NCBI GenBank assembly: GCA_905234005.1
Contig: CAJOFW010000020.1
Coordinates: 13,055 to 20,290, forward strand
Direction: 5' to 3'
DNA: 7,236 nucleotides
Source: an uncultured Oscillospiraceae bacterium
Lineage (GTDB): Bacteria > Bacillota > Clostridia > Oscillospirales > Oscillospiraceae
A program made the position numbers and the translations under genes. Under the pieces are notes generated by a model. It saw nothing but the letters and a program-made list of their open reading frames with translations. It was not told the origin of the DNA and made no database searches. Positions 1 through 6,300 of this stretch are shown here, piece by piece (the stretch's first letter is position 1; each line of letters starts with the position of its first letter).

Positions 1-1
1 C

Positions 2-34
2 GGGACGCGGCTGAACGCGTTCCTGATACCGTGA
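2..34 (+). CDS. Possible C-terminal tail of an upstream operon gene (partial)
   Basis: The first bases read GTRLNAFLIP followed by TGA at 32-34 in frame 2, with G or C at almost every third codon position, as in the genes that follow. The stop sits just before the ribosome binding site of the next gene, which fits a packed operon. A competing reading in frame 1 stays open to a TGA at 49-51 that overlaps the next start codon, but its third positions are much less GC-rich. Ten residues are too few to identify a product. Confidence 0.35.
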   Translation, partial: GTRLNAFLIP

Positions 35-47
35 AGGAGGCGGAGCC

Positions 48-1073
48 ATGAAAAAGGTCAAAACCGAGGACGCCGTCGGCCTCGCCCTCTGCCATGATAT
101 CACCGAGGTTCGCGACGGCTTCAAGGGCCGCGCCTTCAAACGCGGCCACATCGTCACGGCGGAGGATATCCCGCACCTGCTCGATCTCGGCAAGAAGCAC
201 CTCTATATCTGGGAGGAGAACGCCGGTGAGATCCACGAGGAGGACGCCGCCCTGCGTCTCGCCGCCCTGGCCCCGATGGAGAACGCCGCGTATTCCGGCC
301 CGTCCGAGGGCAAGATGACCCTGACAGCGCTGGAGGACGGCTTCTTCCGTGTGAACCGGCCGCTGCTGAACGCCGTCAACAGTCTCGGCGATATCACGAT
401 CGTCACGCTCCCCGACCACTACCCGGTCACGAAGGGCATGAAGCTCGCCGGCGAGCGGATCATCCCGCTCGTGTGTCCGGAAGCCGTCATCGAGCAGGCG
501 GAGGACATGGTCCGGCGGGCCGACCGGCCTCTGATGGAGCTTGTCCCCTACCGGCAAAGTGTGCCCGTCGGCATCGTCGTCACGGGCAGCGAGGTCTATG
601 CCGGACGCATCCGCGACAAATTCGAGCCGGTCGTCCGGGAGAAGGTCGCGCCGTATCACGCCGACGTCCTCGGCTGCATCTTCTGCGACGACTACCTTGA
701 TATGCTCGAGACCGCCATCGAAAAATGGCTTATACGCGGCGCGGAGGTCATCATCATGACCGGCGGCATGAGCGTTGATCCCGACGACCTGACCGTCACG
801 GCCATTCGCCGCAGCGGCGCGGAGATCATCACGCAGGGCGTGCCCGCCCAGCCCGGGAATATGTTCACGGTCGCCTACCACGGCGGCACGACGATTCTCG
901 GCGTGCCCGGCGCCGCCATCCACGCGAAGACGACAATGCTGGACGTCGTCCTGCCGCAGGTCTTCGCCGGCATCCGCTTCACCTACGACGAGCTGCGCGG
1001 CATGGGCGCGGGCGGTCTGTGCCAGAGCTGCCCGGAATGCCGCTATCCGAACTGCACGTTCGGGAAGTATTGA
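48..1073 (+). CDS. MoeA-related molybdopterin-binding protein with C-terminal four-cysteine motif
   Basis: 341 residues. The N-terminal part (about 5-55, with AVGLALCHDI and AFKRGHIV) resembles the start of MoeA-type proteins. The MoCF_biosynth (molybdopterin-binding) fold covers about 172-315, with VVTGSEV (178-184), MTGGMSVDPDD (237-247) and GVPGAA (285-290). It is shorter than a typical MoeA (about 400 residues), and I do not see the PPFDNSAMDGYA segment of true MoeA, so a strict molybdenum-insertase call would overreach. It more likely belongs to the clostridial molybdopterin-binding paralogues, which may bind or hand on molybdopterin in the cytoplasm. The last 17 residues carry C325, C328, C331 and C336 (C-x2-C-x2-C-x4-C), a possible Fe-S or Zn site. 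The start is supported by AAGGAGG at 34-40, seven bases before the ATG. moaA begins six bases after the stop, so the genes are surely co-transcribed. Family is confident, exact role is not. Confidence 0.88.
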   Translation: MKKVKTEDAVGLALCHDITEVRDGFKGRAFKRGHIVTAEDIPHLLDLGKKHLYIWEENAGEIHEEDAALRLAALAPMENAAYSGPSEGKMTLTALEDGFFRVNRPLLNAVNSLGDITIVTLPDHYPVTKGMKLAGERIIPLVCPEAVIEQAEDMVRRADRPLMELVPYRQSVPVGIVVTGSEVYAGRIRDKFEPVVREKVAPYHADVLGCIFCDDYLDMLETAIEKWLIRGAEVIIMTGGMSVDPDDLTVTAIRRSGAEIITQGVPAQPGNMFTVAYHGGTTILGVPGAAIHAKTTMLDVVLPQVFAGIRFTYDELRGMGAGGLCQSCPECRYPNCTFGKY

Positions 1074-1079
1074 CCCCCT

Positions 1080-2027
1080 ATGAAAGACGCATTCGACCGC
1101 GACATCACCTATCTGCGCATATCCATCACCGACCTCTGCAATCTCCGCTGCCTCTACTGTATGCCTGACGGCGTCTGCCGGAAGCGGCATGAGGACATCC
1201 TGTCCTTCGAGGAGATCACGGAGATCGCCGCCGCCGCCGCCAGCCTCGGTGTGAAAAAGCTCCGTGTCACCGGCGGCGAGCCGCTCGTCCGACGCGGATG
1301 CGCCGAACTGTGCGCCATGCTCGCCGCGATCGACGGCATCGAGGAGCTTGTCCTCACGACGAACGGCACGCTGCTGCCCCGGTACGCCGGGGCGCTGCGT
1401 CAGGCAGGCGTCCGCCGCGTGAACATCAGCCTCGACACCCTCGACCCCGCAAAATACAGCCGCATCACCGGCGGCATGGGCCGTCTTGACGACGCGGTCG
1501 CCGGTATCCGCGCAGCACAGGACGCGGGCTTTGCCCCGCTCAAAATCAACGTCGTTCTGATCGGCGGCTTCAACGACGACGAGATCCCGGCGTTCGCGGA
1601 GCTGACCCGCCGTCAGCCGATCGAGCTTCGCTTCATCGAGCTGATGCCCATGGGCGGACGGTTCGGCCCCGAGGCGTATATCCCCGTCGGCACGGTGCTC
1701 GAACGCGTCCCGGCGCTCACGCCCCTGCCCGACGACGGCGGCGTGGCCCGGCTGTACCGTCTGCCCGGCGGACAGGGCCGCGTCGGCCTCATCTCCCCGA
1801 TCAGCCGCCATTTCTGCGCGAGCTGCAACCGCCTTCGTCTCACGAGCGAGGGCCATATCAAGCCCTGCCTCCACTCCGACCGCGAGCTTCCGCTGCGCGG
1901 TCTGCACGGCGACGCCCTTACCGAGGCGCTGCGCGCCGCCATCGCCGCAAAGCCCGCCATGCACGGGGTGCTGGACGCCGATCATATGAGCGCCGCCGGA
2001 CGCGGCATGTACACCATCGGGGGATGA
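1080..2027 (+). CDS. moaA: GTP 3',8-cyclase MoaA (radical SAM)
   Basis: 315 residues, close to the usual MoaA length (about 320-340). The protein uses S-adenosylmethionine and two 4Fe-4S clusters to convert GTP to 3',8-cyclo-7,8-dihydro-GTP, the first step of Moco synthesis. The N-terminal radical SAM cluster motif is C20-x3-C24-x2-C27 within SITDLCNLRCLYCMPDG. The SAM-binding TGGEPL motif is at 64-69. The C-terminal substrate-binding cluster is C246-x2-C249-x13-C263 in the CASCNRLRLTSEG region. The chain ends in Gly-Gly (IGG), the conserved MoaA tail needed for activity. All diagnostic residues are present, so it should be functional. The start lies six bases after the previous stop with only a weak GGGAAG (1062-1067) twelve bases upstream, which suggests translational coupling to the preceding gene. 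Its product is the substrate of MoaC, encoded next. Confidence 0.97.
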   Translation: MKDAFDRDITYLRISITDLCNLRCLYCMPDGVCRKRHEDILSFEEITEIAAAAASLGVKKLRVTGGEPLVRRGCAELCAMLAAIDGIEELVLTTNGTLLPRYAGALRQAGVRRVNISLDTLDPAKYSRITGGMGRLDDAVAGIRAAQDAGFAPLKINVVLIGGFNDDEIPAFAELTRRQPIELRFIELMPMGGRFGPEAYIPVGTVLERVPALTPLPDDGGVARLYRLPGGQGRVGLISPISRHFCASCNRLRLTSEGHIKPCLHSDRELPLRGLHGDALTEALRAAIAAKPAMHGVLDADHMSAAGRGMYTIGG

Positions 2028-2044
2028 CCCGGGGAGGATGACCT

Positions 2045-2536
2045 ATGGCCATCGCAGACGATTTTACCCACTTCGACGACCACGGCGGCGCACGCATGGT
2101 GGACGTGAGCTTAAAACCCGATACGCGCCGCACAGCCGTCGCCGCCGGCCGCGTGCTCGTAAACCGCGAGACATGGGAGCTTATCCGCACCGGCGGCGTC
2201 AAAAAGGGCGATGTGCTGTGCGTCGCACGCGTGGCCGGAATTATGGCCGCGAAGCGTACGCCCGATCTCATCCCCATGTGCCACCCGATCGCGATCGACG
2301 GCATCGAGCTGGACGTGTATCTCAGCGAGGAGATGACATCGGTGGAGATCACGGCCACCGTGACCTGCACCGGGCCGACCGGCGTGGAGATGGAGGCGCT
2401 CACCGCCGTCTCCGCCGCCGCGCTCACGGTCTACGATATGTGCAAGGCCGTACAGCGCGATATGGTCATCGACGATATCCGCCTGCTCCGCAAATCCGGC
2501 GGGCAGTCGGGCGATTTTACAAGAAGGGAGACGTAA
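2045..2536 (+). CDS. moaC: Cyclic pyranopterin monophosphate synthase MoaC
   Basis: 163 residues, full length for MoaC (about 160). It converts the MoaA product 3',8-cyclo-dihydro-GTP into cyclic pyranopterin monophosphate, acting as a cytoplasmic hexamer in characterised homologues. Signature blocks are MVDVS (18-22), KKGDV (53-57), AAKRTPDLIPMCHPI (68-82), GPTGVEMEALTAVSAAALT (110-128) and YDMCKAVQRDM (130-140), then the SGGQSGDF tail (151-158). K54, H80, D131 and K134 line up with E. coli catalytic-site residues K51, H77, D128 and K131 with a constant offset of three. The start is supported by GGGGAGG at 2031-2037, seven bases upstream. An out-of-frame ATG at 2038 lies just after that site and is not used by this gene. 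It is 17 bases downstream of moaA and two bases upstream of the next gene. Confidence 0.97.
   Translation: MAIADDFTHFDDHGGARMVDVSLKPDTRRTAVAAGRVLVNRETWELIRTGGVKKGDVLCVARVAGIMAAKRTPDLIPMCHPIAIDGIELDVYLSEEMTSVEITATVTCTGPTGVEMEALTAVSAAALTVYDMCKAVQRDMVIDDIRLLRKSGGQSGDFTRRET
2524..2530 (+). promoter_or_regulatory. Ribosome binding site that fixes the mogA/moaB-type start
   Basis: AAGGGAG lies eight bases before the ATG at 2539, inside the last codons of moaC. It matters because the downstream gene's frame is open for about 500 bases further upstream, back to an ATG at 2038. Without this site the gene could be called with a spurious 167-residue extension that is only moaC read out of frame. Confidence 0.75.
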
Positions 2537-2538
2537 CC

Positions 2539-3090
2539 ATGGAATTCACAGCCGCCGTCATCACCGTCAGCGACAAGGGTTCAAGAGGCGAACGCGAGGA
2601 CGCCTCCGGCCCCGCCCTCGTCCGGCTTCTGACCGAACAGGGTTATCCCGTCCGATATACCGCCCTCGTACCCGACGAGCCGGAGGACATCCGCCGCGAG
2701 CTTATCCACTGCGCCGATGAGCTGAAGCTCTGCCTCGTCCTCACCACGGGCGGCACGGGCTTCTCCCCCCGCGATGTGACGCCCGAGGCGACCGAGGACG
2801 TCATCGAGCGCCGTGTGCCCGGCATCCCCGAGGCCATGCGAAGCGCCTCCATGCGTATCACGCCGATGGGCTGTCTCAGCCGTGAGACGGCCGGTATTCG
2901 CGGCGAAACGCTCATCATCAATCTGCCCGGCAGTCCGAAGGCGGCGACCGAAAACCTCGAGGCCGTCCTCCGCCCCCTGCGCCACGGGCTGGAGATTCTG
3001 CGCGGCACGGCCCACGACTGCGCCGAGCCGCACCGGCACGATCACCACGACGGTCACCACCACGACCGGTGTGAACACGATCCGTTGTAA
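2539..3090 (+). CDS. MogA/MoaB-family molybdopterin adenylyltransferase with His-rich tail
   Basis: 183 residues from the ATG chosen here. The fold is MoCF_biosynth of the MogA/MoaB type: ITVSDKGSRGEREDASG (8-24), TTGGTGFSPRDVTPEAT (69-85) and INLPGSPKA (127-135). In characterised MogA, this family adenylates molybdopterin before MoeA inserts molybdate; conserved D79 sits at the RDVT position. MogA and MoaB are hard to separate by eye, so no symbol is assigned. The core ends near residue 157. A tail (159-183) then carries nine histidines (159, 165, 167, 169, 170, 173, 174, 175, 180) plus C161 and C178, a likely metal-binding extension. Such His tails are a lineage feature rather than part of the catalytic fold. 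The gene starts two bases after moaC, and a terminator follows it, so it is probably the last gene of the operon. Confidence 0.9.
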   Translation: MEFTAAVITVSDKGSRGEREDASGPALVRLLTEQGYPVRYTALVPDEPEDIRRELIHCADELKLCLVLTTGGTGFSPRDVTPEATEDVIERRVPGIPEAMRSASMRITPMGCLSRETAGIRGETLIINLPGSPKAATENLEAVLRPLRHGLEILRGTAHDCAEPHRHDHHDGHHHDRCEHDPL

Positions 3091-3093
3091 AAC

Positions 3094-3107
3094 ACAATAT
3101 ATATTGT
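3094..3107. repeat. 14-bp perfect palindrome just after the Moco operon
   Basis: ACAATATATATTGT is a perfect dyad starting four bases after the last Moco stop codon. It could be an operator for a dimeric regulator or simply AT-rich sequence at the 3' end. It resembles in a general way the TATA-rich inverted repeats bound by ModE-type regulators, but it does not match the E. coli ModE consensus as I know it. Confidence 0.5.
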
Positions 3108-3113
3108 TGTCAT

Positions 3114-3150
3114 ACGAGCTGCGGCCATCCCCCGCAGTTCGTTTTGTTTT
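3114..3150 (+). terminator. Rho-independent terminator of the Moco operon
   Basis: The arms ACGAGCTGCGG (3114-3124) and CCGCAGTTCGT (3132-3142) form an 11-bp stem with one G-U pair and a 7-base loop. A T-rich run (TTTTGTTTT, 3142-3150) follows at once. It lies 24 bases after the last Moco stop codon and separates the operon from the large secreted-protein gene. Confidence 0.85.
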
Positions 3151-3174
3151 CCACAAAGAGGAAAAAATAGCGAA

Positions 3175-3214
3175 TTATTAATTATTGTTACGTGAATATT
3201 ACGGTTTATTAATT
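3175..3214 (+). repeat. Pair of TTATTAATT direct repeats upstream of the promoter
   Basis: TTATTAATT occurs at 3175-3183 and again at 3206-3214, offset by 31 bases, close to three helical turns. Between them TTACG is also repeated (3188-3192 and 3199-3203, offset 11, about one turn). The spacing puts the copies on the same face of the helix, as expected for regulator or UP-element contacts, but the region is so AT-rich that chance is possible. Confidence 0.35.
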
Positions 3215-3221
3215 GTATAAC
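3192..3221 (+). promoter_or_regulatory. Candidate sigma-A type promoter for the secreted phosphoesterase
   Basis: TATAAC (3216-3221) matches five of six bases of the -10 consensus. The -35 is weak: GTGAAT at 3192-3197 with an 18-base spacer, or TGAATA at 3193-3198 with 17. Transcription would start near 3228 and give a leader of roughly 95 bases. A second, poorer option is TTGTAT (3213-3218) with a TG-extended TAAACT (3236-3241). Confidence 0.4.
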
Positions 3222-3259
3222 AAAACACAATGTGATAAACTCATGCATATGGTATGTGG

Positions 3260-3284
3260 CATGTGTCGCGGCAAGCGGCATATG
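3260..3284 (+). promoter_or_regulatory. Stem-loop in the presumed 5' leader
   Basis: CATGTGTCGC (3260-3269) pairs with GCGGCATATG (3275-3284) to make a 10-bp stem with two G-U pairs and a five-base GGCAA loop. No T-run follows, so it is not a terminator. It sits 19 bases before the ribosome binding site of the large gene. It may stabilise the transcript or take part in post-transcriptional control. Confidence 0.5.
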
Positions 3285-3303
3285 AACCCGTGCTAAACGT
3301 AAG

Positions 3304-3310
3304 AAAGGAG
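3304..3310 (+). promoter_or_regulatory. Ribosome binding site of the large secreted protein
   Basis: AAAGGAG lies 13 bases before the ATG at 3324, longer than the usual 5-9. The only other in-frame ATG nearby (3333) is even farther away, and no alternative start lies between, so 3324 is preferred. Confidence 0.65.
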
Positions 3311-3323
3311 AAACACCAAAGCA

Positions 3324-6300
3324 ATGAAAACCATGAAAAAGCTTCTGAGTCTTCTGCTCGCGCTCGCGATGGTTCTGTCGCTCTTCAGCGCCGTTGCCGT
3401 TTTTGCGGCCGACGACGATGAGATCACAGACGTCTCCGAGACCGTGACCGGCGAGGACGCACCTCCCGCGCCCCCCGAGGGCGAGGAGCCTCCCGCGCCT
3501 CCCGCTGGGGGTGAGGAGCCTCCCGCAAAGCCCGAGGGTGAGGAGCCTCCCGCGCCCCCCGCTGAGGGTGAGGAGCCTCCCGCAAAGCCCGAGGGCGCAG
3601 AGGGCGAAGAGCCTCCCGCGCCTCCCGCTGAGGGCGAAGAGCCTCCCGCGCCTCCCGCTGAGGACGAGGAGCCCGCGGATGTCGAAGAGCCTTCCGAGGA
3701 TGAGGTCGTTGACGTCGACGACGGCGTCGAGGACGTCACCGGCGACGAGGGCGAAGAGGCCTCCGGCAACGAGGTCGTGCGTTACATCCTCGGCTCCAAC
3801 GATGGCATCGAGCAAGAAAAGCCGGGCAACGGCGTTCCCACCGTTACGATCGACGGCGTTGTTGTCTCCGTTGAGGACAACGGCGGCTCCTATGTCATCC
3901 CCGCCTCCGTTCTCGAGTCCCTGACGGTCGGCACGCATGAGCTGTTCGTCACCGTCGACGCCTCCGCCGCGACCGCGGTCTACGATCTCATGATCATCGC
4001 CGCCACGTACGCCGTCGGTGTGGACGCGGACGGCAATATCGTCACCGCACCGTATGAAGAGGGTCTGGGCTACGCGTTCAACTGGCTCACCACCTCCGCC
4101 AGCCGCGGCTATCTCGTGACGAACGCGGAGTACTCCAGCTATAACCTCTACTATTCCGCCATGTCCGACGGCCTGCTGACCACGACCACCGACTCCAAGT
4201 CCAACTGGAAGCTCGACGGTACCAGCCTCAGCTACACCGGCGCCGGCACGGCCTATGTCGGCAACCTGACCGACACCGGCGTTGCGTTCGGCGCTGACAG
4301 CGCTGACGTCACGGTCATCGACGCGACGACCGGCGAGACCGTCACCTCCTTCGCGGACGGCGGCAGCTACTACATCCTCGTCACGATGGAAATCGTCGTT
4401 CCCGACATCCTGTCCGACGGCAACACCGTCACCATCGCCATCACCAACGGTGACACGACCAGCTACGTCATCGTGAGCGAGGGCGCCGTCATCGCGAGCG
4501 CTTCCACCGCCGCGACCGACGCCGACGCCGCCTGGTATGTCAACAACACCGCTCTCAACGTCGGCGAGGTCTATCTCGGCGTGGCCGACGGCAAGCTCGT
4601 CGCCTCTGATACGGCTGTCGAGGGCTTTGCCTACGACGCCGATAACGGCGTGCTCTATGTCACCATCGACGAGGTCAACTACTACATCTCCGGCATCGCC
4701 GAGGACGGCTCCGTCGCGGTGAGCGACAACGCGGACGACGCCATCGCCGTTGCGGTCGCCAAGTACAGCGACGGCTCCTCCTCCAGCGGCTCCAGCTCCT
4801 CCGTCACCTACACGAAGACCGACGCTCTTGCCGCCGGCTACTTCGGCCTCGTGGTTGACGGCTACACCTTCGGCTTTGACATGGGCTCCGTCCAGATCAA
4901 GGCCGCCGAGCTCGGCGAGGACGGCAGCACCCTGACCGCCAGCGGTTCCTACGTCTTCACCGCGACCGCCTATGAGGGCGTCGAGGGCGCTTACGTTCTC
5001 GCCGGCGAGGATCCTCCCGGAGAAGCCTGCTATATGTATGTCGCGAGCGGCGTTCTTGAGAAGGCCAGCGCGGCTCCCGAGAACACCTACTGGACCTATG
5101 ATCCCGCCACCGGCACCCTCGCCTATCACGATGTGAGCGGCGAAGCCGAGGTCATCTATGTCATCACCGGCGGCTCCGCCACCGCCATCACCGTCGGTCT
5201 CGCGGAAGAGTCCGAGGCCGCCTATGTCACGCTGTACACCGGCACCGAAAAGCCCTCCAAGGGCGGCGGCGGCGGCGGTGGTGGCAGCAAGTCCAATGAC
5301 CCTGCCGACAACCCCGACGACGGCGCTCCGACCATCGTGTCCCAGCCCACCGTCATCCACTATGTTATCAACCCCTACGACGTCGCTGACATCGGCAACG
5401 GCGTGAATGCCACGACCTTCACCGCCATGCTGCCCGAGGATACCACCGGCACCGGCATCACGGTTCAGTGGTACTTCAACGGCGAGGCCATCGGCGAGCC
5501 CATCTCCGTCGAGAGCGCTCCCGCCGAGGTCATCGAGTTCGGTCTTCCCGCCGAGCTTCTGGTCGGCCAGTCCGTCGGCCTGTATCCTATCTACGCCGTT
5601 CTGACGACCGACGGCTACGTCGCCCCTGAGACGACCGCTGACGAGGCCGCCGATGTCGTCGCCGACGGCGAGGGCGCAAACGAGCTGCCCATCGTGGTTG
5701 AAAATGCCGAGGTCGAAGAGCCCTCCTACACCGCTGCCGACGATTTCGTCGAGGACGGCACCTTCATCATCGTGGTCACGGTCGGCGAGGAGCTGTATGC
5801 CATCGCCGCCGACGGTACCCCCGTCGCCTTCACCGGCGAGGTCACCGACGACCTTCTCTGGTCCGCCGCCGTGGGCGGCAAGAGCGGCGTGTACGCTCTG
5901 TCCAGCGCCAACGGCAACCTGTCCTATGACGGCACCAAGGGCTCCAGCGACTATGTCGACGTGAACTCCACCGCCGCGAGCTGGCTCTATGCTGACGCGA
6001 CGCTCGCCTACACCGCGAACGGCAGGGCCTCCCAGTACATCACCGGCATCGCCGACGGCAAGTTCACCCTCGGCACAGCCGATGACGCTGCCGCCGTCAC
6101 GATCTACGCCGCCACCGCCGGCGAATCCGGCGACGACTCCGGCGACGACTCCGGCGAGACGTCCTCCGCGCCCACCAGCACCACCTACACGGTGAACTTC
6201 ATCGTTGCGAACGGCATCGCGGAGAACACCGTCCTCACCTTCACCGACCTGCACCAGTCCTGGCCCGATCTCGGCACGGCTGTCTACAACACCCTCATGG

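Noticed and set aside
1..47. Moco riboswitch or promoter before the first gene
   Set aside because: Only 47 bases are available, and they look like the end of another coding region plus a ribosome binding site; no structured leader fits.
1918..2427. 169-codon minus-strand frame across the moaA/moaC junction
   Set aside because: It lies opposite two intact, well-recognised genes and shows no family motif.
2038..2538. N-terminal extension of the MogA/MoaB-type gene back to ATG 2038
   Set aside because: This part overlaps all of moaC in another frame and translates to Arg/His-rich sequence without family similarity. The true start at 2539 has a proper ribosome binding site and begins exactly at the family's N-terminus.
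3462..3659. CRISPR-like repeat array
   Set aside because: The 27-30 base units are directly tandem, without unique spacers, keep the reading frame and encode a Pro/Glu stalk.
3293..3769. 158-codon minus-strand frame rich in Gly-Ser-Ser-Pro
   Set aside because: It is the reverse reading of the Pro/Glu repeat; its repetitive look comes from the sense minisatellite.
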